From Lolliginicoccus lacisalsi (GTDB lineage Bacteria > Actinomycetota > Actinomycetes > Mycobacteriales > Mycobacteriaceae), in NCBI RefSeq assembly GCF_014841105.1, contig NZ_JACYWE010000010.1, positions 62,001-126,000 on the forward strand: 64,000 nucleotides of DNA, in the 5' to 3' direction. Below, in pieces: positions 55,902 to 64,000 of the stretch. Each line of letters opens with the position of its first letter. Within the stretch, counting starts at the first letter, position 1. The notes beneath the pieces are model-generated. The model saw nothing but the letters and a program-made list of their open reading frames with translations. It had not been told where the DNA came from and made no database searches. The translations under genes were made by a program, and so were the position numbers.

Positions 55902-57505
55902 GCTTGGGTCCCCTTGGAGTTGTCGGCCAGCGCGCCGGTGGCGGAGTCGCCGGTCGTGGCTGTGCTGGCGGTGGTCTGGTGGCTGGCGGGCATGCCGTGG
56001 CTGTCCATCACGGTAATCGCATAGGCCTGCTGATCGAATCGCTTCAGCATGTTGCGGAAACTGAAGGTGAACCCGGGCCACAACGTGGTGTTGTTGCCGT
56101 GCTTGTCGAGGTACCACGAGCCGCAGCCGCCGGTCATCCAGACGGTGCCCTGGAGGTTCTTCTGCAGGCCAGCATTGAACTCGTCCTGCGCCTCGGGCAG
56201 CACGTCGAAGGTGGCGATGTTGTTCTTGCGGATCTTCTTCAGCGCATCCACGACGTAGTTGAGCTGCGACTCGATCATGTAGACCATCGAGGTGTGGCCG
56301 AGTCCGGTGTTGGGCCCGACGAGGAAGAAGAAGTTGGGGAAGCCGGCGACGGTGGTGCCCTTGTAGCCCTTCATCCCGCTCTCCTCGAAGACGTCGGCGA
56401 GGGAGCGTCCGTCCTTGCCGAAGATGCCGGAGAACATGGGGGAATCGGTGACGTGGAATCCCGTCGCGACGATGAGCGCGTCGATCTCGCGCTCGGTGCC
56501 GTCAGCGGTGATGATCGAGCCGGGCCGGACCTCGCGGATGCCCTCGGTGACGAGGTCGACGTTGTCACGGTCGAGCGCCGGGTAGTAGGCGTTGGAGATG
56601 AGCATGCGCTTGCAGCCGATGCGGAAGTCCGGGGTGACCTTGCGGCGCAGCTCGGGGTCGCGGATCTGCGCGCGGATCATGCCCTGGGCGAGCGCTTGCA
56701 GCCCGAGCATCAGCTTGGGAGCCTTGGCGAGGCCGACGACCTGCGTCTCGCGGGCGGCGTAGATGGCCGCGCGAGCAGCCTTCTGGAAGCCCGGGACCTT
56801 CTTGAACGCGAGCTTCTCGAGGCCGGTGTAGGGGCGGTCGAAGCGGGGGAGGAGCCACGGCGCGGTGCGCTGGAAGACATCGAGCGTCGCGACCTTCTCC
56901 GCGATGGCGGGCACGATCTGGATGGCGGAGGCTCCGGTGCCGATGATGGCGACGCGCTTGCCGGTGAGGTCGGCGGAGTGGTCCCAGCGGGCGGAGTGGA
57001 AGAGCTGCCCCTCGAAGTCCTCGATGCCGGGGATCGCGGGGAGGGCCGGCTCGCAGAGCGCGCCGACGCCGGAGATGACGAACCGGGCGGTGATGCGGCC
57101 CTGGCTGGTGTCGAGGTGCCATTGCTGGGCGGCGTTGTCCCAGCGGGCCTCGCGCACGTCGCAGCCGAACTGGTGGTGGCCGAGCACGTCGGCGTCCTGG
57201 GCGACGGTGCGCAGGTACTGGTAGATCTCGGGCTGCGCGGAGAACGACCGTGACCATTCCGGGTTGCGGGCGAAGGAGAAGGAGTACAGCTGCGACGGCA
57301 CGTCGCAGGCTGCTCCGGGGTAGGTGTTGTCGCGCCAGGTGCCGCCGACGTCGGCGCCGCGCTCAAGGACGATGAACGAGTGGGTGCCGAGCTTCTTGAG
57401 CTTGATGGCGGCGCCAAGACCGGAGAATCCACTGCCGATGATGGCGACGTCGACGTGGCGGGCGCGCTGCGTGGCGGGGGGCGCGGGGCGGGACTTCGAT
57501 GTCAT
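55898..57505 (-). CDS. FAD-dependent (Baeyer-Villiger type) monooxygenase
   Basis: 535 residues. The FAD loop GSGFSG is at 24-29 and a second Rossmann GTGASA at 189-194 for NADPH. The Baeyer-Villiger fingerprint F-x-G-x3-H-x3-W is present as F164, G166, H170, W174 in FEGQLFHSARWD, followed by D in place of the usual P/D. GGTWRDNTYPGAACDVPS is also typical. The transcript start predicted from the promoter is within about 2 nt of the ATG. It is divergent from the TetR gene and shares the operator. Confidence 0.92.
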   Translation of the reverse strand: MTSKSRPAPPATQRARHVDVAIIGSGFSGLGAAIKLKKLGTHSFIVLERGADVGGTWRDNTYPGAACDVPSQLYSFSFARNPEWSRSFSAQPEIYQYLRTVAQDADVLGHHQFGCDVREARWDNAAQQWHLDTSQGRITARFVISGVGALCEPALPAIPGIEDFEGQLFHSARWDHSADLTGKRVAIIGTGASAIQIVPAIAEKVATLDVFQRTAPWLLPRFDRPYTGLEKLAFKKVPGFQKAARAAIYAARETQVVGLAKAPKLMLGLQALAQGMIRAQIRDPELRRKVTPDFRIGCKRMLISNAYYPALDRDNVDLVTEGIREVRPGSIITADGTEREIDALIVATGFHVTDSPMFSGIFGKDGRSLADVFEESGMKGYKGTTVAGFPNFFFLVGPNTGLGHTSMVYMIESQLNYVVDALKKIRKNNIATFDVLPEAQDEFNAGLQKNLQGTVWMTGGCGSWYLDKHGNNTTLWPGFTFSFRNMLKRFDQQAYAITVMDSHGMPASHQTTASTATTGDSATGALADNSKGTQA

Positions 57506-57513
57506 GGGAACGA

Positions 57514-57574
57514 CGATAACGGGACTACTGATCGTAAGTCAATAGTTTATTGAATCGAGGTCAACAGCTATGAT
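57514..57574. promoter_or_regulatory. Divergent promoters with perfect TetR-type operator
   Basis: TCAATA-GTT-TATTGA (57539-57553) is a perfect palindrome midway between the two start codons. Leftward, TTGACT (complement of 57537-57542) and TTATCG (complement of 57514-57519) are 17 bp apart, a good promoter for the monooxygenase; the operator overlaps its -35. Rightward, TATGAT (57569-57574) is 6 nt before the TetR ATG, so that transcript is probably leaderless. The layout fits repression of both genes by the TetR product. Confidence 0.72.
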
Positions 57575-57580
57575 GGGACG

Positions 57581-58261
57581 ATGACCACCACCAAGCGCAC
57601 CCGCCTCGCCCCGGGCCAGCGACGCGCGCAGCTCATCGAGCTCGGCCTCGCCCTGCTGCGGGAGAAGCCCATCGAGGACATCTCGGTGGAGGACATCGCC
57701 GCCCAGGCCGGCGTATCAAAAGGCCTGCTGTTCCACTACTTCGGTTCCAAGAACGAGTACCAGGCGGCGCTCGTGCAGGCCGTCACCCACCAGCTCCTCG
57801 ATGCCACCGAGCCCGACTACTCCCAGACCCCGCTCCGCGCCCTCGAGGCCGCGCTCGACAGCTACATCTCGTTCGTCGAGCAAGCGCCCAACCTCTACAT
57901 CTCCATGCTGCGCGGCGCGCTCAGCAGCATCCCCGACATGGTCGCCTCCGTCGAGGCCTCGCGCGCCAGCATCGCCGTCCGCATCCTCGCCCTCGTCACC
58001 AGCCTCGGCATCGATGACACCATCGCGCTGCGGGTCTCCATCCGTGGCTGGATCGCACTGGTGGAGGAGGCCGTCATCGATTGGCTCACCAAGCGCGAGA
58101 TCGAGCGCGGCGAGCTGATCGAGTTGCTCACCGGTGCCCTCATCGGCGTCATCCTGGGGCCCATGCTCGCGCGCGAGGGCACCCGCACGCACCTCTTCCC
58201 CGAGTTCAACCGGCCCATCGCCGAGACCCTCGGCCCCACCCCCGAGGACAGGGCGGGCTGA
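57581..58261 (+). CDS. TetR-family transcriptional regulator
   Basis: 226 residues. The N-terminal helix-turn-helix is RRAQLIELGLALLREKPIED, ISVEDIAAQAGVSKGLLFHY, FGSKNEYQAALVQ, typical TetR. The C-terminal ligand domain is helical (ALDSYISFVEQAPNLYISML, IRGWIALVEEAVIDWL). It probably represses the divergent monooxygenase-SDR operon and itself through the 57539-57553 palindrome; the inducer is unknown. It ends 86 bp before the end of kgd on the opposite strand. Confidence 0.93.
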   Translation: MTTTKRTRLAPGQRRAQLIELGLALLREKPIEDISVEDIAAQAGVSKGLLFHYFGSKNEYQAALVQAVTHQLLDATEPDYSQTPLRALEAALDSYISFVEQAPNLYISMLRGALSSIPDMVASVEASRASIAVRILALVTSLGIDDTIALRVSIRGWIALVEEAVIDWLTKREIERGELIELLTGALIGVILGPMLAREGTRTHLFPEFNRPIAETLGPTPEDRAG

Positions 58262-58292
58262 CCGCGGTTGCCGCGGCCCGCGCAACGACGAA

Positions 58293-58325
58293 GCCCGCCC
58301 CGGCGCGCTAGGCACCAGGGCGGGC
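58293..58325. terminator. Terminator between convergent tetR and kgd
   Basis: GCCCGCCC (58293-58300) pairs with GGGCGGGC (58318-58325). The loop is 17 nt and there is no T-run. It lies between the convergent ends of the two genes. Confidence 0.6.
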
Positions 58326-58347
58326 ATCCATCGAACAAGCCGGGACG

Positions 58348-61300
58348 CTACTCGATCTCGAACGCCGTATCGATCAGCTGCTGCTGCTCGACGGCATGCA
58401 CCTTCGCCGAGCCCGACGATGGCGCCGACATCGGCCGCCGCGATACCCGCTTCAGCATCGGGAACACATCCGGCAGGATCTCCGGCAGGTTCAGGCCGAA
58501 GAACGGCCACGCGCCCTGGTTGGCCGGCTCCTCCTGCACCCAGCGGAACTCCTTGACGCTCGGATAGTTCGCGATCGCCTCGCGCAGGCGATGCCGTGGC
58601 ACGGGGTAGAGCTGCTCGATGCGCATGACCGCGATGTCCTCGCGCTTCTCCTTCTCCTTGCGCGCCGCGAGCTCGTAGTAGAGCTTGCCGCTGCACAGCA
58701 GGATGCGCGTGACCTTCTTGCGCTGATCCTCCGAGGCCCCCTCGAGGGTCGGATCATCGATCACGCTGCGGAACTTGCCCTCGGTGAAGTCCTCGATCGG
58801 GCTAACGACAGCCTTGTTGCGCAGCATCGACTTCGGGGTGAACACCACCAGCGGACGATGCACCCCTGCGTTCGCGTGCCGCCGCAGCAGGTGGAAGTAG
58901 TTCGCCGGGGTGGAGGGGACCGCGACGGTCATCGATCCCTCGGCGCACAGCTGCAGGAACCGCTCGATCCGGCCCGATGTGTGGTCCGGGCCCTGGCCCT
59001 CATGGCCGTGGGGAAGCAGCATGACAACGTTGGACCGCTGCGCCCACTTCGCCTCCCCGGAGGAGATGAACTCATCGAGGATGGTCTGCGCGCCGTTGAC
59101 GAAGTCACCGAACTGCGCCTCCCACAGCACCAGCGCATCGGTGTTGCCCACGGAGTAGCCATACTCGAAGCCCAGGCCAGCGAACTCGGTGAGCGCCGAG
59201 TCATACACCATGAACTTGCCGCCCGATTGCTCGGAGAACGCCATGACCGGGCTGTATTCCGCCTCGGAGGTGCGATCGATGATCACCGCATGGCGCTGGG
59301 TGAACGTGCCGCGGCGCGTGTCCTGGCCTGCGAGCCGCACGGTGCGGCCCTCCTGCACCAGCGTGCCCATGGCGAGGAGCTCACCGAATGCCCAGTCGAC
59401 ATTGCCCTTGCGGCTCATCTCGTGCCGGCGGTCGTACACGGGCTTGACACGGGTGTGCGGGTGGAAGCCCTCGGGCAGGTTCACGTGCAGGTCGCCGAAC
59501 GCCTCGAGGACCTCCTGGGAGATCGCGGTCTGCACGTTCGTGCGCAGCACCTGGTCCTCCTCGACGGAGGGGCTCGGGGCCGGCGGGTACTTCTCGAGCT
59601 CACGGACCTCGTTGAAGACCCGCTCGAGCTGTCCCTGGTAGTCGCGCAGCGCGTCCTCCGCCTCCTTGAGGGAGATATCCCCACGACCGATCAGTGCCTC
59701 GGTGTAGGTCTTGCGGACGCTGCGCTTGCTGTCGATCAGGTCGTACATCTGCGGCTGCGTCATCGACGGATCGTCGCCCTCGTTGTGGCCGCGGCGCCGG
59801 TAGCAGATCAGGTCGATGACCACGTCCTTGTGGAACTTCTGCCGGAAGTCCACGGCGAGCTTCGCCACCCACACGCAGGCCTCGGGATCATCGCCATTGA
59901 CGTGGAAGATCGGTGCGCCGATCATCTTCGCCACATCGGTGCAGTACCCGCTGGACCGGGAATACTCCGGGCGAGTGGTGAAGCCGACCTGGTTGTTGAC
60001 CACGATGTGCACGGTGCCGCCGGTGCGGTAGCCGCGCAGCATCGAGATATTGAGCGTTTCCGCCACGACGCCCTGGCCAGCGAAAGCGGCGTCGCCGTGC
60101 AGCATCAGCGGCACGACGGAGAAGTTGTCCGACGACTCGCCGCCGTTGATCAGGTCCTGCTTCGCGCGCACGATGCCCTCGACCACCGGGTTGACTGCTT
60201 CGAGGTGCGAGGGGTTCGCGGTGAGGGAGACGGTGATGTCGTTCTCGCCGAACATCTGGATGTAGGTGCCCGATGCGCCGAGGTGGTACTTCACGTCGCC
60301 GGAGCCGTGCGCCTGCGCCGGGTTCATGTTGCCCTCGAACTCGGTGAAGATCTTCGAGTAGGGCTTGCCGACGATGTTCGCGAGGACGTTCAGGCGACCA
60401 CGGTGCGGCATGCCGACGACGACCTCGTCGAGCGCGTGCTCGGCCGACTGATCGATCACCGCGTCCATCATGGGGATCACCGACTCGGCGCCCTCGAGGG
60501 AGAAGCGCTTCTGGCCGACGTACTTGGTCTGCAGGAACGTCTCGAAGGCCTCGGCGGCGTTGAGCTTGGACAGGATGTACTTCTGCTCGGCCACCGTCGG
60601 CTTCTGGTGCTTGATCTCCACGCGTTCCTGCAGCCACTGCATCTGGTCGGGCTCGAGGATGTGCATGTACTCGACGCCGATCTTGCGGCAGTACGAGTCG
60701 CGCAGCACCCCAAGGACCTCGCGGAGCTTCATCTTCTCCTTGCCGGCGAACCCGCCGACAGTGAAGTCCCGATCAAGATCCCACAGGGTGAGGCCATGGG
60801 TGCGCACGTTGAGGTCGGGGTGGCTCTCGAGCGACTCGACGTTGTAGCGCAGCGGATCGGTATCGGCCATCAGGTGACCGCGGTGCCGGTAGGCGCCGAT
60901 GAGCTGGAGCACCCGCGTGTTCTTGTCGATCGCGCCGGGCGGGATGTCGCGGCTCCACCGGACCGGCTCGTACGGGATGCCGAGCGAGGTGAAGATCTCG
61001 TCGTAGAACTCGTCGGCGAGCATCAGGTGATGGATCTTGCGCAGGAACTCGCCGGACTCGGCGCCCTGGATGATCCGGTGATCGTAGGTGGACGTCAGCG
61101 TCATGAGCTTGCCGACACCGACCTCAGCGATCTTCTCCTCGCTGGCGCCCTGGAACTCCGCCGGGTACTCCATCGCGCCGGCGCCGATGATCGCGCCCTG
61201 GCCCTCCATGAGCCGCGGCACCGAATGCACGGTGCCGATCCCGCCCGGGTTGGTCAGCGAGATCGTGACGCCCTGGAAGTCCTCGGCGGTGAGCTTGCCG

Positions 61301-62043
61301 TCCCGGGCACGCCGCACGAGATCCTCGTAGGCATGCCAGAACTGCAGGAAGTTCATCGTTTCGCACTTCTTGATCGCCGCGACGACCAGGGTGCGGTTGC
61401 CGTCCTTGCCCGGCAGATCGATGGCGAGGCCGAGGTTCGTGTGCGCCGGGGTGACCAGGTTCGGCTTGCCGTCGCTCTCCGCGTAGTGGCGGTTCATGCT
61501 CGGGTAGCTCTTGACTGCCTGGATGATGGCGTAGCCGAGCAGGTGCGTGAACGAGATCTTGCCACCACGGGTGCGGGCGAGATGATTGTTGATCACCAGG
61601 CGGTTGTCGATCATCGCCTTGGCCGGCACCGCGCGCACGCTCGTGGCGGTCGGCATCGTCAGCGAGGAGTTCATGTTGCGCGCCACGGCTGCCGCGGCGC
61701 CGCGCAGCGGCTTGGTCTCCGGGCCGGACTCGGAGGGCTTCGACGCGGAGCGCTTCGATGCAGAGGACTTCGACGCGGCTGGCTTGGACGCGGCGGGCTT
61801 CTTCGGCTCTGTCTTCTTCGGCTCGGCTGGCTTCGAGGGAGCGGGCTTGGCTGGCTTGGAGGGAGCCGGGGCCTTGGCGCTGGACGAGCTCGGCGCCGCC
61901 TTGTTGTTGTCGCCTGGCTTGTAGTCCTTGAGGATGTCATGCCAAGCCGGGTCGACCGAGGAAGGATCGTCCTGGAATCGCTGGTACATCTCCTCGACCA
62001 ACCACTCGTTCTGGCCGAACTGTGATAGTGAACTGCTGGTCAC
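58348..62043 (-). CDS. kgd: Multifunctional 2-oxoglutarate decarboxylase/dehydrogenase Kgd
   Basis: 1231 residues, the same length I recall for M. tuberculosis Kgd. It combines an N-terminal succinyltransferase (E2o-like) domain with E1o. The N-terminus [20 protein letters not shown] is followed by a Lys/Pro/Ala/Ser linker (about 45-115), then the E2-type catalytic D321-H322-R323 in [15 protein letters not shown]. The thiamine-diphosphate E1 domain runs from about 360, with [46 protein letters not shown] and [20 protein letters not shown]. There is no lipoyl domain. It decarboxylates 2-oxoglutarate in the TCA cycle and is typically inhibited by the FHA protein GarA. No garA gene is in the window. 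Confidence 0.97.
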   Translation of the reverse strand: MTSSSLSQFGQNEWLVEEMYQRFQDDPSSVDPAWHDILKDYKPGDNNKAAPSSSSAKAPAPSKPAKPAPSKPAEPKKTEPKKPAASKPAASKSSASKRSASKPSESGPETKPLRGAAAAVARNMNSSLTMPTATSVRAVPAKAMIDNRLVINNHLARTRGGKISFTHLLGYAIIQAVKSYPSMNRHYAESDGKPNLVTPAHTNLGLAIDLPGKDGNRTLVVAAIKKCETMNFLQFWHAYEDLVRRARDGKLTAEDFQGVTISLTNPGGIGTVHSVPRLMEGQGAIIGAGAMEYPAEFQGASEEKIAEVGVGKLMTLTSTYDHRIIQGAESGEFLRKIHHLMLADEFYDEIFTSLGIPYEPVRWSRDIPPGAIDKNTRVLQLIGAYRHRGHLMADTDPLRYNVESLESHPDLNVRTHGLTLWDLDRDFTVGGFAGKEKMKLREVLGVLRDSYCRKIGVEYMHILEPDQMQWLQERVEIKHQKPTVAEQKYILSKLNAAEAFETFLQTKYVGQKRFSLEGAESVIPMMDAVIDQSAEHALDEVVVGMPHRGRLNVLANIVGKPYSKIFTEFEGNMNPAQAHGSGDVKYHLGASGTYIQMFGENDITVSLTANPSHLEAVNPVVEGIVRAKQDLINGGESSDNFSVVPLMLHGDAAFAGQGVVAETLNISMLRGYRTGGTVHIVVNNQVGFTTRPEYSRSSGYCTDVAKMIGAPIFHVNGDDPEACVWVAKLAVDFRQKFHKDVVIDLICYRRRGHNEGDDPSMTQPQMYDLIDSKRSVRKTYTEALIGRGDISLKEAEDALRDYQGQLERVFNEVRELEKYPPAPSPSVEEDQVLRTNVQTAISQEVLEAFGDLHVNLPEGFHPHTRVKPVYDRRHEMSRKGNVDWAFGELLAMGTLVQEGRTVRLAGQDTRRGTFTQRHAVIIDRTSEAEYSPVMAFSEQSGGKFMVYDSALTEFAGLGFEYGYSVGNTDALVLWEAQFGDFVNGAQTILDEFISSGEAKWAQRSNVVMLLPHGHEGQGPDHTSGRIERFLQLCAEGSMTVAVPSTPANYFHLLRRHANAGVHRPLVVFTPKSMLRNKAVVSPIEDFTEGKFRSVIDDPTLEGASEDQRKKVTRILLCSGKLYYELAARKEKEKREDIAVMRIEQLYPVPRHRLREAIANYPSVKEFRWVQEEPANQGAWPFFGLNLPEILPDVFPMLKRVSRRPMSAPSSGSAKVHAVEQQQLIDTAFEIE

Positions 62044-62174
62044 GGCCGTGCTCGCCTCGTTTCCCTTGTGATCGCCGAACTCGTCGCCCCCTGTATGGAG
62101 GGTAGTACGTTGCCGGGGCGCCTGCCTGATGGGCCCGCTGTTCGTTCCGTGCTGCGCACGCTAGTCCTTCCGTG

Positions 62175-63977
62175 CTACGCCGGGGTTACCGACTTCTCGA
62201 TCGAATTGTCGTCCGCTGGTGAGCTTCGTGCGGTCGATTGCGCGGATTCCCAGAGATCAGCGTAGTAGCCATTCCCCTGCATGAGCTCGTGGTGGGTACC
62301 GGACTCGACGATCCGCCCGTCGTGGATCACCACGATCCGGTCCGCTCGCGCGGCCGTCTCGAGGCGATGCGCCACGATGACGGATGTCCTCCCCGAGGTT
62401 AGCTGCTGGCTCGCCGTGATGACGAGGTGTTCGCTGGCCGGATCGAGCGAGGCGGTCGCCTCGTCGAGCAGCATCAGGTCGGGCCGGGCGAGCGCGGCGC
62501 GGGCAAGCGCGAGCAACTGCCGTTCCCCCGCTGATAGCCCCCGGCCCCGCTCGCCCACCGGCTCGCGCATGCCCCGGGGCAGGCCCGCGATGAATCCGAG
62601 CGCGCCCACCTCCGCGGCGGCCGCCTCGATCTCGGCAGGCGATGCCCCCGGCCGCGCGAACGCGATATTGGTGGCGATGTCCCCGGTGAACAAGTGCGGC
62701 TCCTGAGGGACGATCCCGATCCGCGATCGGTACTCGGACGCATCGAACTCGCGGATGCTGGTCCCGCTGGCGCGCACTGTGCCCGTGGTGGGGTCATGGA
62801 AGCGCGCGAGCAGCTTGACGATGGTGGACTTGCCGGCGCCGGTAGGGCCTACCAGCGCTACGGTGGAGCCCGGCCTGATCTGCAGCTCGATATCATGCAG
62901 GACCTCGATGGGAGGATCGCTGCAGCCATAGGAGAAGCTGGCGTGCTCGAGCTCGAGGGTGCCAGCGAGAGCCCGTCCGACGGGCCGCCCCTCGCCGGGC
63001 GAGCGCATCGGTACCGAGGGCACGGTAGCGAGCAGGTCCCGGATGCGCACGAGGCCCACGCGAGCCTGCTGGTAGCTGTCGAACACCTGTGACAACTGCT
63101 GGATGGGGCCGAAGAGCAGATTCAGGTACAGCACGAACGCGGCGAGCGCGCCCGCGCTGAGGCTGCCCCCGGCGACGCGCTGCGCCCCCGCGAGGAGGAC
63201 GATCGCGAGCGCGATGTCGCTCAGGAAGGCGATGCCCGGGAAGTAGGTGGCGATGGCCCGCTGGGCGCGCATGCGTGATTCCACGTACGACCGGGAGTAC
63301 TGCTCGAACCGTGCCGCGGCAGCGTCCTCCTGCTGGTAGGCCTGCGCGGTGCGGATTCCCATGATGTTCTCCTGGAACTCCGCGTTCACCCGGGCGATGC
63401 GCTCGCGGGAGACGCTGTACGCCGCGGCGGAGATGCGCCGGAAGACGACCGTCGCGGCGATCACGACCGGCAGGACGAGCAGCACGAGCCCGGCGAGCGA
63501 GGGATCGGTGACTAGCAGCGCGATCGATACGCCGCCCAGCGTCAGCAGGCTGACCGCCGCGGTGACCAGGCTGGTCTGCAGGAACGCGGAGAGCGCATCG
63601 ATATCGGTGGTCATGCGGGTCATGATCCGGCCGGAGCGCTCCCGCTCGTAGAAGTCGAGGCTGAGGCGCTGCAAGTGCGCGTAGCTGCGCACCCGCAGCC
63701 CGTAGAGGACGCTCTCGCCGGCCTGCGCGGCAAGCCGGGCGACGGCGTGCGCGGCAGCCCAGCCGAGGCCCACGAGCGCGCATGCCGCCAGGGCGATGCC
63801 CAGCACCGTGGACATGCTGCCGGCGATGATGCCCTCGTCAATGGTCAGCCGCGCGATCGTCGGAAGGAGCATCGTGGTTGCCGAGTCGACGGCGAGGGCG
63901 ACCGCGGCGGCGGCGAGCAGCCACCGTACTGGCTTGAGCTGGCTGGCCAGGCGGAACGGGGGTTCCGCTGCGGTCAC
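62175..63977 (-). CDS. ABC exporter, fused permease/ATPase subunit
   Basis: 600 residues from a GTG whose first bases overlap a TGA in another frame (GTGA, 63974-63977), so an upstream gene probably ends there; its last residues would be GSRPRSAM. Six membrane helices in the N-terminal half (from LKPVRWLLAAAAVALAVDSA) precede the ATPase: Walker A LVGPTGAGKSTIVKLL, signature LSAGERQLLALARA, Walker B LMLLDEATASLD and switch VIVAHRLETA. The catalytic Glu after Walker B is present. Such half-transporters usually pair with a neighbour encoded just upstream, here outside the window; Rv1272c/Rv1273c is a comparable pair. Substrate unknown. Confidence 0.9.
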   Translation of the reverse strand: MTAAEPPFRLASQLKPVRWLLAAAAVALAVDSATTMLLPTIARLTIDEGIIAGSMSTVLGIALAACALVGLGWAAAHAVARLAAQAGESVLYGLRVRSYAHLQRLSLDFYERERSGRIMTRMTTDIDALSAFLQTSLVTAAVSLLTLGGVSIALLVTDPSLAGLVLLVLPVVIAATVVFRRISAAAYSVSRERIARVNAEFQENIMGIRTAQAYQQEDAAAARFEQYSRSYVESRMRAQRAIATYFPGIAFLSDIALAIVLLAGAQRVAGGSLSAGALAAFVLYLNLLFGPIQQLSQVFDSYQQARVGLVRIRDLLATVPSVPMRSPGEGRPVGRALAGTLELEHASFSYGCSDPPIEVLHDIELQIRPGSTVALVGPTGAGKSTIVKLLARFHDPTTGTVRASGTSIREFDASEYRSRIGIVPQEPHLFTGDIATNIAFARPGASPAEIEAAAAEVGALGFIAGLPRGMREPVGERGRGLSAGERQLLALARAALARPDLMLLDEATASLDPASEHLVITASQQLTSGRTSVIVAHRLETAARADRIVVIHDGRIVESGTHHELMQGNGYYADLWESAQSTARSSPADDNSIEKSVTPA

Positions 63978-64000
63978 ATCGCCGAGCGGGGCCGGGAGCC

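Noticed and set aside
58396-62025. A 1209-codon open frame antisense to kgd
   Set aside because: Same reason: no domain, and the opposite strand encodes the full conserved Kgd protein.
63974-64000. Last eight codons of a gene upstream of the ABC exporter
   Set aside because: The GTGA overlap makes it likely, but 27 bases are too few to support a separate feature; it is mentioned in the exporter entry.

Overview
The window is a continuous, very GC-rich chromosomal segment from an actinobacterium of the order Mycobacteriales (Corynebacteriales). The indicators are a complete division and cell wall (dcw) cluster ending in sepF-yggT-wag31, a 1231-residue Kgd-type 2-oxoglutarate dehydrogenase, a meso-DAP-type MurE, a translational ileS T-box, many overlapping ATGA/GTGA gene junctions, and apparently leaderless transcripts. 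Gene order follows two blocks of the Mycobacterium tuberculosis map as I recall it (about Rv2170-Rv2145c, then Rv1536-Rv1590), followed by a kgd region. I saw no rRNA, tRNA, insertion sequence, phage or CRISPR. I cannot name the genus; lineages such as Hoyosella or Dietzia are guesses only.

Region 1 (1-22079) is cell division and peptidoglycan synthesis: a partial acetyltransferase gene, a HEPN-family gene and a DUF3040 gene, then mraZ-rsmH-ftsL-pbpB-murE-murF-mraY-murD-ftsW-murG-murC-ftsQ, a terminator, and ftsZ-pgeF-yggS-sepF-yggT-wag31. A perfect LexA-type box lies at 282-297. Four MraZ boxes at exact 10-bp spacing lie just before mraZ, with an inverted pair about 340 bp upstream.

Region 2 (22080-41383) holds the T-box-controlled ileS, two predicted lipoprotein genes, an lspA-rluD-type-membrane protein-rarD operon, dnaE1, a lipoprotein serpin, a Ddn-like protein, ilvA, a DUF6918-like protein, a 375-residue TreY-like remnant where mycobacteria carry treX-treY-treZ, and an acyltransferase-3/SGNH protein.

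Region 3 (41384-47427) holds an ECF sigma factor with a SnoaL-like tail, then the biotin genes bioA-bioF-bioD and bioB-bsaP. A 16-bp triple repeat separates bioF from bioD, and a strong hairpin separates bioB from bsaP.

Region 4 (47428-64000) holds the most unusual gene, a 988-residue fusion of an SRPBCC domain, a thiolase-like (TLP1-type) domain and a crotonase. It is followed by a stress-protein/SUFU/PHP group, a malic enzyme, a monooxygenase-SDR operon divergent from a TetR regulator across a palindromic operator, kgd, and an ABC exporter running to the window edge.

No clearly unknown multi-gene system such as a defence island or new biosynthetic cluster is visible. The best leads are the triple fusion, the residual TreY-like protein, the LexA box and the paired MraZ boxes.
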